Source: MWAR01 sp035388825
Lineage (GTDB): Bacteria > Muiribacteriota > Ozemobacteria > Ozemobacterales > Ozemobacteraceae
Length of the DNA stretch: 64,000 nt
Assembly: GCA_035388825.1 (NCBI GenBank)
Contig: DAOOQQ010000006.1
Span: 39,551 to 103,550 of the forward strand
Direction of reading: 5' to 3'
The translations under genes and the position numbers were made by a program. Below are positions 50,399 through 59,166 of this stretch, in pieces. Each line of letters opens with the position of its first letter. The first letter of the stretch is position 1. The notes beneath the pieces were generated by a model that saw nothing but the letters and a program-made list of their open reading frames with translations, was not told the origin of the DNA and did no database searches.

Positions 50399-50554
50399 AG
50401 ATTCTCCCCGCTGTCGCAGATATACATGAATTATAAGAATGATCCGGGGGTACGTCCAGTGGAGCGGGAACGAAGAAATCTTCCCCCCTGCTGCAAACTT
50501 TCCCGGCAGAGTCGGGTATTATGAAGGAAATCACCTATCAATGGAGGCCTCCCC

Positions 50555-51718
50555 ATGAAATTCCGAGTGCCCCGATCGATACTTGCCCTCCCGCTCCTGT
50601 TGACGTGCTTCGTGGCGTCCCCCTGGCCTGCGACCGCCCAGGACGAAGGAATCGACCTGGTCGAGCAGCCGGCGATGGGGGAGGGGGGTGTTGAGACCTT
50701 CAGCATCCAGAAGAGTATCCAGGCTCAGGGAACGACGGGCGCGGAGCTCTCCTCCGACGTCACGATCGCGGTGACGAGCGATCTGCACGTGCGCGACGCG
50801 AACATCAAGGCCAACCGCCGGATGGTGGAGGCCGTCAACCGGCTGCCCCATGTTTCGTTCGTCGCGATCACCGGCGACCTCTGTGACAAAATCGGAACCG
50901 AAGAAGAATACCAGCGACTGGAAAAGCTGCTCGCCGGCTTCGAGGATCCCATCCTGGCCGTTCCCGGCAACCACGACTTCATGTACCGCGACTATTTCAA
51001 CAAAAACGGCGACAAGATCCGCGGCACCCCCGAAGGCAAACGGGCGAAGCTCGAACGGTTTCGCAAAGCGGTGAAGCTGAAGTCGATCCGTTATGCCCGG
51101 AAAATGGGCGGACATCTGCTGGTCTTCCTGCCCACCGACGAGCTCGACAGCAAGCCGCTGACCGAGCTCTCCGATGCGACGATGAAGTTTTTCCGCGAGA
51201 CCCTCGCCGCGAACCCGAAAATGCCGACCATCGTGTTCTGCCATGCCCCGCTCGCGAAAAGTTACGAGCGTGAAACCAATCTCGGCGTGCTCCAGCCCGA
51301 AAACAAGATCCGGGAACTCCTGAAAGACAATCCCCAGGTGTTTCTCTGGGTTGCCGGCCATCTCCACATTCGGGCTGGCCAGAAAGATTTCCATTCCGAT
51401 GCCAACAAGGTCGGCAAGGTCACGGGGATCCATGTCTCGGCCGTCACGGGGGATACGCCCTGGATCCGCCTCCTGAAGCTCACTCCCGAGGCTGCCGTCG
51501 TGCGCACCTACAACGTCGAGACGAAGAAGTTCATTCCGGCGTTTGAGCGCACGTTCAAGCACAAGGCGAGCTCCGGCACCACGCCCGGCGGCTCCGTACC
51601 GCCGAAAACGGATGACGGGCTCAAATCCCTCCAGGACCGGATCGATGCCCTGTTCGACAAGCTCGATCAACTCTACGAGAAAACCTGCAAGCTCCTGAAG
51701 AAGCTGTTCGATCTCTGA
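50555..51718 (+). CDS. Secreted calcineurin-like metallophosphoesterase
   Basis: 387 residues, GGAGG ribosome site, signal peptide (about 1-27, ending WPATA). All metal motifs of the fold are present: SDLHVRD (about 72-78), ITGDLCD (about 106-112), VPGNHDF (about 137-143), FCHAPLA and GHLHIRAG. The C-terminal part (about 330-387) is a linker plus helical segment with LQDRIDALFDKLDQLYEKTC, possibly a coiled coil. Such enzymes hydrolyse phosphomonoesters or diesters; the substrate in the periplasm is unknown. The gene is followed by a perfect terminator. Confidence 0.88.
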   Translation: MKFRVPRSILALPLLLTCFVASPWPATAQDEGIDLVEQPAMGEGGVETFSIQKSIQAQGTTGAELSSDVTIAVTSDLHVRDANIKANRRMVEAVNRLPHVSFVAITGDLCDKIGTEEEYQRLEKLLAGFEDPILAVPGNHDFMYRDYFNKNGDKIRGTPEGKRAKLERFRKAVKLKSIRYARKMGGHLLVFLPTDELDSKPLTELSDATMKFFRETLAANPKMPTIVFCHAPLAKSYERETNLGVLQPENKIRELLKDNPQVFLWVAGHLHIRAGQKDFHSDANKVGKVTGIHVSAVTGDTPWIRLLKLTPEAAVVRTYNVETKKFIPAFERTFKHKASSGTTPGGSVPPKTDDGLKSLQDRIDALFDKLDQLYEKTCKLLKKLFDL

Positions 51719-51750
51719 TTCGCTGATTTCAATCCATTGCGCTTCCATCG

Positions 51751-51775
51751 ACCCGGCCGTCAGGCCGGGTTTTTT
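51751..51775 (+). terminator. Rho-independent terminator after the metallophosphoesterase gene
   Basis: ACCCGGCC, loop GTCA, GGCCGGGT and then TTTTT: a textbook terminator 33 bases after the stop codon. Confidence 0.92.
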
Positions 51776-51859
51776 CCTGGCGGTGAGACCGCCTGCCATG
51801 CCGGACAAAATTGTTCAGGGGGATGGAAAAACCCTGGAACGTTCGGAAAAGGGGGGAAC

Positions 51860-52327
51860 ATGCGCGACCGGAGATTCGTCGCCTCGCATCGAGGGGGGCC
51901 GCTGTTCATCGAAGATCACCGGCTGCTGGCCCTCTGGGCCGCAGAGTGTGCCGGCCGGGTCATCCGACGGTTCTGGAGGGATGACAATGACCGGCGGCCC
52001 TCCGAGGCCGTGGCCGGCGCGGAAGCTTGGGCTCGTGGAGAGAATTCCGTCGGTATGGCACGGAAGCTGGCCGTTGCAGCGCATGCAGCCGCTCGGGAAG
52101 CGGGGGATGCCGCTTCCGCCGCTGGAGCGCGGGCGGCCGGTCACGCCGCCGGAACGGCTCACATGGCCGACCATTGTCTGGCGGCGGCAGAGTATGCGCT
52201 CAGGGCGGTCGAGCTCGGGGGAGGCGATGTCGGGAAGGAGCGTGCGTGGCAGGAGCAGCGGCTTCCCGACGCTGTCCGTGATCTCGTGGTATCCGCCCGG
52301 ACGCTCAAATGCGGGAGAAGAAGCTGA
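51860..52327 (+). CDS. Imm-5-like Ala-rich helical protein
   Basis: 155 residues from ATG 51860, with GGGGGGAA upstream. The segments HRLLALWAAECAGRVI, AAHAAAREAGDAASAAGAR and GHAAGTAHMADHCLAAAEYAL match the pattern of the putative immunity protein Imm-5 family, helical proteins first noted beside bacterial toxins. No toxin gene is adjacent here, so it may be an orphan immunity or stress protein. Codon use is less regular than in neighbours. It is convergent with the GDPD gene. Confidence 0.65.
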   Translation: MRDRRFVASHRGGPLFIEDHRLLALWAAECAGRVIRRFWRDDNDRRPSEAVAGAEAWARGENSVGMARKLAVAAHAAAREAGDAASAAGARAAGHAAGTAHMADHCLAAAEYALRAVELGGGDVGKERAWQEQRLPDAVRDLVVSARTLKCGRRS

Positions 52328-52345
52328 TTTCGATCCTGGTGGACG

Positions 52346-53374
52346 TCACTCTTTCCAGGAGGATACGATCTCCTGGAGGAGATCGGGGCGGTTCGTCATG
52401 ATGCCCTTGACCCCGAGCCTGATGACTTCGCGCATCTCGCCGGGCTTGTCGAGGGTCCACGCGATGACGCCCTCGATCGGCGGCTCGCCCTTGTTGAAAT
52501 TGTGGATGCGGGCGAGCTTCATGTCATACTGCAGGATCTTCTTGTAGATCGAGTACCCGTTCAGCGTCGCGACCGGTCGGCCGACGGCGCCCCAGCCGAG
52601 TTTCAGTTCGATTGCCCCGGCGACGGTCGAGAATTTTTTCCAGTTGACGATGACGACCCCGGGGAGCTCCTGATCGTGCAGAAGGGGCAGATTCGATTCT
52701 GCCGCCAGCGGGGCGATTTCCGAGAGAATCGTGTGATAGGGCGACATGAGGATGACACGCTGTTCCAGGCCACGTTCGCGGATGGCTTTTGCAACGCGGG
52801 TGATCAGCGGCTTCACGAACTCGGTCTTCCCGTCGGGAATCTTGATGTCGAAGAAAACCCGCTTCAGTCGATCTTCTCCCGCCATCCAGGAGCAGAACTC
52901 CTCGATGGTGGGGATGCGTGCGGAAAGCTTGAGGCTGGTTCCCGACCGTTCCGTTCGCCACGTGTAGCCGAAATGCTCGCGGAGCTGGGCGAGGGTCAGC
53001 TCGGGAACGGGACGCCGCATGGAGTTGCCGATGTTCGGGTTGAACGGCCTCGCGAGAAGCCCCTGCTTGCCGGCCTGTCTGACGAGTGCCACGGTGGAGT
53101 TGGGGCTCCAGTCGTGCCAGATAACGACCTCGCCGTCCTTCGTCAGGGAAAGATCCGTTTCGATGGCGTTCGCGCCGAGATCGAGGGCCTTCTTGAATCC
53201 GTCGAGGGTGTTTTCGACCGCGTGCAGGGGCGCACCCATATGGCCGATGATGAGAAAATCTTCCCCCGGGGCGCAGATACGCAGATCCTCGCCGGCCGCG
53301 AAAACGGCAGCCGATGTCGCGATGAGCAGCAGCACGATGAGGAACGTCCCGGAAATCGAGGTGCGATGCTTCAT
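52346..53374 (-). CDS. Periplasmic glycerophosphodiester phosphodiesterase
   Basis: 342 residues from ATG 53374, GAGGAG upstream, signal peptide about 1-25 (GTFLIVLLLIATSAAVFAAG). The TIM-barrel GDPD motifs are IIGHMGAPLHAVENTLDGF (about 45-63), AIETDLSLTKDGEVVIWHD (about 76-94) and further strands to the end (VKGIMTNRPDLL). The first His, both acidic ligands and the second His are present. The usual Arg after the first His (His-Arg-Gly) is Met here, so activity or substrate may differ. GDPDs hydrolyse glycerophosphodiesters from phospholipid turnover. Confidence 0.9.
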   Translation of the reverse strand: MKHRTSISGTFLIVLLLIATSAAVFAAGEDLRICAPGEDFLIIGHMGAPLHAVENTLDGFKKALDLGANAIETDLSLTKDGEVVIWHDWSPNSTVALVRQAGKQGLLARPFNPNIGNSMRRPVPELTLAQLREHFGYTWRTERSGTSLKLSARIPTIEEFCSWMAGEDRLKRVFFDIKIPDGKTEFVKPLITRVAKAIRERGLEQRVILMSPYHTILSEIAPLAAESNLPLLHDQELPGVVIVNWKKFSTVAGAIELKLGWGAVGRPVATLNGYSIYKKILQYDMKLARIHNFNKGEPPIEGVIAWTLDKPGEMREVIRLGVKGIMTNRPDLLQEIVSSWKE

Positions 53375-53488
53375 ACACAACTCCTCGTGAAGACGATGGA
53401 TCAGCCTTATCTGACAAGTATACCCGGGTATTCCCCCCTATTAGGAGAGACTGGCTCGATCGGGCTTTCCGAGGTGCCTGACGGAGGG

Positions 53489-54721
53489 CTAGCGGGTAGC
53501 CGGAGCGGACAGCCGGCCTTCCTCGATCAGGCTGATGAGCCGGAGGACGAGTTCCGTGAAGCCCTTCGTGTCGACCTCGCGCGCGGGGTCGTTGATGGTT
53601 GCGGAAAGGGCGTAGGTCGGCGAGGCGGGGGCTTTCTGCAGGGCCAGGGTGTAGTTCAGCACGCCGGGCTCGGAGCCGCCCTTGAACGCCACGCGGTGCC
53701 ACCGGCTCTTCTCGACGAGCCCCGGATTGATGCCCGTGGCGGGGTGCGCGCGCAGCTCGTGGATCACCCGGCACAGCTCGTCCGTCGTGACGAACCATTC
53801 GATGCTGTCGATGAACGCCGGATCTTTCGGAATATCCGAGAAGGAGACGCTTGCCGTGCCGAGGGTGGCCAGCATCTCACGGCGCTTTTCGGGGCCGGCC
53901 TTCGCGAACGTCTCGGCACGGGCCTTGTCCGGCGTGAATTTGAGCCGGAACATCTCCATCGTGGTCAGGAACGGCCGCATCCGCCCGGGGGCGACGGCTT
54001 CGACGGCTTCGCGTCCGAGAATCGCGATGAGGTGGTCGGTCGCCGTGTTGTCGCTCATCGAGATCATCAGGTTGGCCAGGGTGGCGAGGGTGACGGGGGT
54101 GCTTGCGGGCCAATCCTGGCAGATGCCCGTCGGGAGCGTTTTCAGGGCAGGGTCCAGCCGGGCCACCGTTTCGGGAAACAGGCGGCCGGCCGTCGATGCC
54201 GTCTCCAGCGCTTTCAGGACGTACAGCTTGAAGGCCGAACCGACGGCCAGGGGCCGGTCGGGCTCGAGGGCGAACAGGCGCTCCGCATCGTCGCGGCGAA
54301 CGGTCACCGAAACCGTGCCCGGGAGGTTCCCGAACTCGGCGGCGAGCGTCGCGGGATCATCGTTGAAGAGGCTCCAGGCGCCGAACCAGATCATATCGAC
54401 TTTTCCATTTGCATCGATATGGATCTTGCATGGCGCTTTGCCTCGCGAGAAGAGAAGGTCGCAGGACCCGTCCCGGACAGCCGCTTCCCGCAGCTCACCC
54501 AGTTTCCCGCGGTACAGATCGCGGATCTCGTCCAGCTTCGCTGCCGGTGCCAGCTTCAGCAGGCTTTCGGCGAACACGGCGTCGTGGTCCTTCACGTCGC
54601 CGGCAAAAAACATTTTCAGGACGGCGGATTCCCGTGTTCCCGGGGCTTCGGCGGAAGAGGCCGACGTGGCGACGCAGAGCAGGATGGCAACGAGGAGCAT
54701 CAGGTGGCGGAGCCGGTTCAT
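53489..54721 (-). CDS. Serine beta-lactamase-fold protein with N-terminal extension
   Basis: 410 residues, signal peptide about 1-23. An N-terminal alpha/beta domain (about 30-140) precedes a class A-like penicillin-recognising domain (about 145-400): SxxK in VGSAFKLYVL, SDN in MSDNTATDHLIAI, and a KTG-equivalent KGG in VAFKGGSEPGVLN. The changed third motif and extra domain make it more likely a relative of PBP-type hydrolases than a resistance enzyme, but beta-lactam hydrolysis cannot be excluded by sequence. It follows the AlbA_2 gene by 4 bases. A/T tract at about 54400-54425. Confidence 0.87.
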   Translation of the reverse strand: MNRLRHLMLLVAILLCVATSASSAEAPGTRESAVLKMFFAGDVKDHDAVFAESLLKLAPAAKLDEIRDLYRGKLGELREAAVRDGSCDLLFSRGKAPCKIHIDANGKVDMIWFGAWSLFNDDPATLAAEFGNLPGTVSVTVRRDDAERLFALEPDRPLAVGSAFKLYVLKALETASTAGRLFPETVARLDPALKTLPTGICQDWPASTPVTLATLANLMISMSDNTATDHLIAILGREAVEAVAPGRMRPFLTTMEMFRLKFTPDKARAETFAKAGPEKRREMLATLGTASVSFSDIPKDPAFIDSIEWFVTTDELCRVIHELRAHPATGINPGLVEKSRWHRVAFKGGSEPGVLNYTLALQKAPASPTYALSATINDPAREVDTKGFTELVLRLISLIEEGRLSAPATR

Positions 54722-54725
54722 CGGT

Positions 54726-55748
54726 TCATTCCTCTCCGAAAAGGATCGGGGCGATTTCGGTCAGATCGGCGGAGGGCCGGGACGCCTGGCACTGCATGTA
54801 GGCCCGGTGAATCTGGTCGGGTGCCGCCTCGATCAGGAGTTCGTGCACCGAATCCCCGTCGCAGCCGAAGCTGCCGCGGAAAGCGAAGCCGGACTCGAAG
54901 GGGGGCTTGAGGGCCAGGCTGATCGAGAGGGGGATCGAATAGGCTCCGGGCGGGATCCGCAGCTCGCTCTGCGAGATCAGGGAAACGTGCGTGCCGAACG
55001 AAACCTTGCCCGTCCATTCCGCCGATTCGCCCGGCATCAGTTGGGCGGAGCAGTTTGGTCCGGGGGTTTCCATACTGCCGGAAATAAAAATATCCCTTCC
55101 GATGCCGCGCCCCGTGTTTTTGAGCAGGACCGAAAGATTGCACTCGAGGAACTCCCCTTTGACGAGGGTTTTTCCATAGAGTTTGCGATACGTGATGCGG
55201 GGCTGCGGCCGTTTGCCGAACATGCCGGCGAGAACGGCGTGCGGGACGGGCATGAAATCCGACCCGGCCCGCATGTAATACTGCACCTTGCGCACGACCT
55301 GGTGCGGGGCGAGGTCGCTCTGCGGAATGAGCGACACGACGAAGCCCTCCCCGGTGACGGGGTCGACGATCGCGTGCAGGCTCACGTTCGGCACGGGGGG
55401 GATGGTGAGCCCTGAAACGGCCCCCTGGAGCAGGCTGAGGAATTTGAGCGGATCGCTGATGGGGACGACGCGCGAGGCGACATCCCCGAAAGAGGAGGCG
55501 CGGCAGTCGATGCCCCAGACGATCACGCCGCCTTCGGCGTTGGCGAAGCCCGAGAGCGCTTTGCCGAAATTGTCGCGGTCGTGGTCCGACAGTTTGCGGC
55601 CCCGGCCGTTGTCGCTGGACCGCTTGAAATCCAAAAACAGCTCTTCGGATTTGCGGTTGTCGATGAACTCCTGAATGCCGGCCAGGCCGTCCGTGACGAG
55701 CTTGTCGAAGATTTCCCGCGCCCTGCTGATGGTTCCGATATCGTTCAT
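54726..55748 (-). CDS. AlbA_2 (Schlafen-type) domain protein
   Basis: 340 residues from ATG 55748, GGGAGC upstream. The AlbA_2 domain (about 25-170) begins ELFLDFKRSSDNG and continues with NFGKALSGFANAEGGVIVWGID, the typical (E/D)xK and GGxxxxGV signature of putative nucleic-acid-binding Schlafen-like proteins. The C-terminal part (about 185-340) appears all-beta and has no recognised domain. Such proteins occur as regulators and in phage-defence contexts; neighbours here are a beta-lactamase-fold gene and, divergently placed further on, the redox operon. A/T tract at 55080-55095 (DIFISG). Confidence 0.82.
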   Translation of the reverse strand: MNDIGTISRAREIFDKLVTDGLAGIQEFIDNRKSEELFLDFKRSSDNGRGRKLSDHDRDNFGKALSGFANAEGGVIVWGIDCRASSFGDVASRVVPISDPLKFLSLLQGAVSGLTIPPVPNVSLHAIVDPVTGEGFVVSLIPQSDLAPHQVVRKVQYYMRAGSDFMPVPHAVLAGMFGKRPQPRITYRKLYGKTLVKGEFLECNLSVLLKNTGRGIGRDIFISGSMETPGPNCSAQLMPGESAEWTGKVSFGTHVSLISQSELRIPPGAYSIPLSISLALKPPFESGFAFRGSFGCDGDSVHELLIEAAPDQIHRAYMQCQASRPSADLTEIAPILFGEE

Positions 55749-55869
55749 GGCTTGCTCCCGGGGCATTCTACCACCCCCGCTGCTTTCGGAGAAGAAAACC
55801 CGACCCGCAGGATGCGGGAAGTGGGCCGGCGGCGCCCGGATGGCGCAGTCCAGCCGGACCCGGCCGGCC

Positions 55870-56508
55870 TCACGGGGCGGGCTGGGCGAAAGGGGGCCGA
55901 TACCCGTTCCGGAAGGTGAAACTCTGGTGCCGGGAACGGTAGAACTCCAGGCCCAGCAGGCCGATGCGCGTGTCGATATGGATCGGAGCCCCCTTGTTCA
56001 GCTTCAGCCCCGTCGTTCTATCTATATCGAGGACGATAATTTTCCCCTTCTCGTCCCAGGAGTCGACGACGAGCTGGTGCGTTTCGGATGAGCCGCCGCT
56101 TTTCGTCCGGGAAACATGCCGGGTGATATCGATCACCGTCGTGTCGCGGCCGACGCTTTTGAGCGGTATCAGGCCGTTGAGGGTGAGGATCGAGACATAG
56201 GCGACCAGAAGGCTGAACACGACGTTGGCGAGCACATCGCCGAGGGAAACCGTCTTCAGCCTCGAGAAATCGCCCGGGGAGAGGTCCGCAAGCCGGACCG
56301 GCCGGCCGAACTTGGTGGTGCCGGTGAGGGCCTCATACGCGGTGAGCAGGAGACCGAAGATCCCGGCAAGGACCAGGATCGATCTGGGAAACGGGCGGAT
56401 CAGGGTGAACCCGAACCAGAAATGATTCAGAGCGAACAGCAGGAGCGCCGGGATCACGACGGCCCTGACAACGAACGCCGGGGACTTGGTGCCCCGGCTA
56501 TCTGCCAT
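55870..56508 (-). CDS. Membrane protein of unknown function, last gene of the redox operon
   Basis: 212 residues overlapping the TlpA gene by 11 bases. Membrane helices at about 12-32, 42-60 and 92-114; a C-terminal soluble part (about 125-212) with repeated beta-like segments (HQLVVDSWDEKGKIIVLDID). No family recognised. Its position suggests a link with the TlpA-containing operon. A/T-rich codon tract at 56016-56044 around the IVLDIDRTT codons. Confidence 0.7.
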   Translation of the reverse strand: MADSRGTKSPAFVVRAVVIPALLLFALNHFWFGFTLIRPFPRSILVLAGIFGLLLTAYEALTGTTKFGRPVRLADLSPGDFSRLKTVSLGDVLANVVFSLLVAYVSILTLNGLIPLKSVGRDTTVIDITRHVSRTKSGGSSETHQLVVDSWDEKGKIIVLDIDRTTGLKLNKGAPIHIDTRIGLLGLEFYRSRHQSFTFRNGYRPPFAQPAP

Positions 56509-57520
56509 CGCCAGACCCGGTGCCGAGCCGCTCCTTCAGAATCTTCGCGAGTCCGCCGTCACGGAGGGATTCACCGAAGGCGATGACCTGCCCGGCGCCG
56601 TCGAGAAGATACATGGCGGGAATCGACTGGATGGCATAGGCCGCTCCGACATCGCTTTCCCAGCCTTTCCCATCGAAATACTGGGGCCAGGCGATGTGAT
56701 GTTCGCCAATATATTTGTTCAGCTCGGCCCGCTCCTGGTCGAGGGAGATGCCGACGATCGCAAAGCCCTTATCCCGGTAGGTGTCGTATGCGGCCGTGAG
56801 ATGCGGCAGCTCGGCCTTACAGGGACCGCACCAGGTCGCCCAGAAATCGACGAGGAGGAGTTTCCCGCGGAAGCGCTCGAGGGAAAGCGGCTTTCCGTCG
56901 AGAGTCGTCTTGCCAGCCGGGAACGGAGGGAAGGCGAGGCCGACCGGGTTGAGGAAGAAGGGGTTGAGCAGTCGTTTCGCTCCGGCCATCAGATCTGCCG
57001 GGCCGCTGGCGGCGATTCCCCGGAGGCGCTCCATCGTGAGGGGGGAGGGCGCGGTGCCATTCTGGACGAGCGCCTGGGCGACGGACACGACCATGTCGTC
57101 CCCGACATCCCCCTCCCAGTTTTCGGTGAGGGCTTCCACCCAGGCAAGCTGGCCGGTGGAGGCGAACAGGCCGAGCTGGGTGAAGTCGAGGAACAGCCGA
57201 TGTTCCGGCTTCTCGAGGGTCAGGCGGAATTCTTCGCATTTCTTCTTGACGGGCTCGAGGCGACGGCCCAGTTCGAGCCGGTAGGCTTCGTCATCCTTCA
57301 GGCTGATGATTCCTGCCTTTGCCTCGGCTTCCAGCCCTTTCTGGATTTGTTCGACCATCTGCTGAAGGACGGTGTCGCGAAATCTGGCGACCGGTCCGGA
57401 CTCATTCATCTCCAGCTCGTCGAGATCTGCCCGGTTCGCCCTCTCCCGTTCGGCCTGGACGGGAAGAAGCGATGCGAGCGACAGAGCCGCGATCAGCAGG
57501 GGGAGCTTCAGGGCGCGCAT
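56498..57520 (-). CDS. TlpA/ResA-like thioredoxin lipoprotein-type protein
   Basis: 340 residues from ATG 57520, with GGAGGTTCC upstream; signal peptide about 1-23 (ending LLPVQA). A helical N-terminal domain (about 25-185) precedes the TlpA thioredoxin domain (about 195-335) with active site WATWCGPC, the cis-Pro region IQSIPAMYLLDGAG and VGISLDQERAEL. It is a periplasmic thiol-disulfide reductase or oxidant, commonly in cytochrome maturation or oxidative protein repair. The gene is fourth in the operon headed by the Fe-S aldo-keto reductase. A/T tract at 56708-56722 (NKYIGE). Confidence 0.9.
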   Translation of the reverse strand: MRALKLPLLIAALSLASLLPVQAERERANRADLDELEMNESGPVARFRDTVLQQMVEQIQKGLEAEAKAGIISLKDDEAYRLELGRRLEPVKKKCEEFRLTLEKPEHRLFLDFTQLGLFASTGQLAWVEALTENWEGDVGDDMVVSVAQALVQNGTAPSPLTMERLRGIAASGPADLMAGAKRLLNPFFLNPVGLAFPPFPAGKTTLDGKPLSLERFRGKLLLVDFWATWCGPCKAELPHLTAAYDTYRDKGFAIVGISLDQERAELNKYIGEHHIAWPQYFDGKGWESDVGAAYAIQSIPAMYLLDGAGQVIAFGESLRDGGLAKILKERLGTGSGDGR

Positions 57521-57588
57521 GGGGGAACCTCCGGTTTCGGCGGTTGGGGCGAGGTCTGGGGACAGCATAGATACCCTCGCCGTGCGAG

Positions 57589-58212
57589 TCAAGGACCCGG
57601 CTCGAGGGTGGCGATCGTTTCCCTCGCGATGTCGGCGAATATCCCGGAAGCGTTCGGGCGAACTGCTTTCCAGAGGGCGAGAGAGCGTCTCGCCCGTTCG
57701 GGAAGGATGCGGCCCTGGAAGCTGGACTCGGTCCGTTCGATCCATTTCGGGAAGTGTGCCGTGCCGGGGATGCGCTCGGTGATGAAGAACCCGTCCCGGG
57801 CGAGGAGGAAAAACTCCAGGAGCCGGCTGTCGGGATGACACCGTTCAATAAAAGCTGGTATATTTATGCCGATATTGTCGGATTCTCCGAGAACGAACAG
57901 GTCTATGGCCGGCCTGCATCGCTCGGTGAAGGCATCCATCTCCCGGTAATTCCCGTAGATGATTGCGGCTTCCCGGGCGCTTTCGAGGGATTGCCCGAGC
58001 GCGGGATCCCGCAGGATCTCCACGGCCTTCACGAAGCACCCTTCCAGGAGAGGTTCCGGCATCGATGCCACGCGGCTTCTGAAGACCCGATTGAGCGAGT
58101 CGATCTCGTGCCAGATCCGCGCGGTGGCCGGTGAGTCCTCTGCCGCGGCGGGAAACACCCCCAGGGCCAGCGCAAGGAACAGCAGCGGGAGGGTTTTCAT
58201 CGGGCGCGTCAC
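57589..58212 (-). CDS. Hypothetical secreted protein of the redox operon
   Basis: 207 residues from GTG 58212 (GTGA overlap with the preceding stop); ATG 58200 is the alternative. Signal peptide ends near FPAAA. The mature part is mainly helical with three Cys residues (GCFVKAVE, ERCRPAI, ERCHPDS), the latter two possibly a disulfide. No family recognised. The gene precedes a TlpA thioredoxin, so it could be its substrate. A strong A/T-ending codon tract lies at 57843-57878 (GINIPAFIE). Confidence 0.7.
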   Translation of the reverse strand: MTRPMKTLPLLFLALALGVFPAAAEDSPATARIWHEIDSLNRVFRSRVASMPEPLLEGCFVKAVEILRDPALGQSLESAREAAIIYGNYREMDAFTERCRPAIDLFVLGESDNIGINIPAFIERCHPDSRLLEFFLLARDGFFITERIPGTAHFPKWIERTESSFQGRILPERARRSLALWKAVRPNASGIFADIARETIATLEPGP

Positions 58213-59159
58213 GGGGCGGGGCTTTCCACGCGGGAGATCCAGCGTTCGAGCAGCTCGGCGGCTTTTGCCGGGTCATCCGCTTTCGCGATGCCGAAGAGTC
58301 GGCTGCCGGATTGCCGGATGATCACGTTTTTGTAAAGGGGGTCCTGCACGGACAACGCGTCATGGGTGCCTGAGGCGGAAGGTGCGGCGGGCTTGCCACC
58401 CGGCTGAAGCCCCGAAGCCGCGTAGGCGTCGAGGCAGGCCGCAGCCGAGGCGGGGGAGTCGGTGAAAACCACAAACAGCTTGACCGGCTTCCCGTCCAGG
58501 GTTGCATCCGCCGTGAGTCCGCGGGGAAAAAATCGATAGCCCAGCAGGCTTTGCGTCACGAACTGCTCGGTGCGGGGGACCGATTCCCCTGCGCGGATGA
58601 TGGCGAGCTCAGACGGCCAGGAAGCCGGTGACGGGAGCTTCGCCGCGGCCGCGTTCGCGCAGCTCTGCAGGACGTCTCTCGTCGGATGGACCCTGCCGGA
58701 TGAGGTGATGCGGACGAAATACCGGTCCTGGAAGAATGACACCTGGGTGTCCGAGCTCTCGCCCTCGACCCCGGGGCCCGTCGGCAGGGCCTCGGGATTG
58801 CGGTACCTCGAGTAGATGCCGAATGCATCCAGCGGTGAACCCATCCGGTAGATATCGACCGCGACTCCGGATTTTGGTGTATTCATGTCGATATAATATC
58901 CGGCGACGGCTTCTTCGAATCCGTAAGGAAGATACAGCTCCGCTTCCCCGTTGATATGCTCATACAGCGTGTCACGACCGAATGTTTCGGGCGTGCCATC
59001 GACCTTCCAGCCGGGGTGGAACCCCTCGTCCGGGAGACAGGCGGCGAGGGCCGTCTCCGTTGCCTGGGCGATACAGGGCGCGCCGCCGGCCAGGAGGAGA
59101 AAAAGAAGGGCCACCGTCGCGGTTGTGCGGAGAAGCGGGAAATGCCGGAATTGCTTCAT
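58209..59159 (-). CDS. DUF6599-like secreted protein
   Basis: 316 residues from ATG 59159. Signal peptide about 1-31 (ending APCIAQA). The mature N-terminus has RDTLYEHINGEAELYLPYGF and VDIYRMGSPLDAFGIYSRYR, the characteristic blocks of the DUF6599 family, followed by a second repeat-like half (FGIAKADDPAKAAELLERW at the end). Function is unknown for the family. It starts 7 bases after the aldo-keto reductase and overlaps the next gene by 4 bases. A/T tract at 58871-58900 (GYYIDMNTP). Confidence 0.8.
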   Translation of the reverse strand: MKQFRHFPLLRTTATVALLFLLLAGGAPCIAQATETALAACLPDEGFHPGWKVDGTPETFGRDTLYEHINGEAELYLPYGFEEAVAGYYIDMNTPKSGVAVDIYRMGSPLDAFGIYSRYRNPEALPTGPGVEGESSDTQVSFFQDRYFVRITSSGRVHPTRDVLQSCANAAAAKLPSPASWPSELAIIRAGESVPRTEQFVTQSLLGYRFFPRGLTADATLDGKPVKLFVVFTDSPASAAACLDAYAASGLQPGGKPAAPSASGTHDALSVQDPLYKNVIIRQSGSRLFGIAKADDPAKAAELLERWISRVESPAP

Positions 59160-59166
59160 GATGCCG

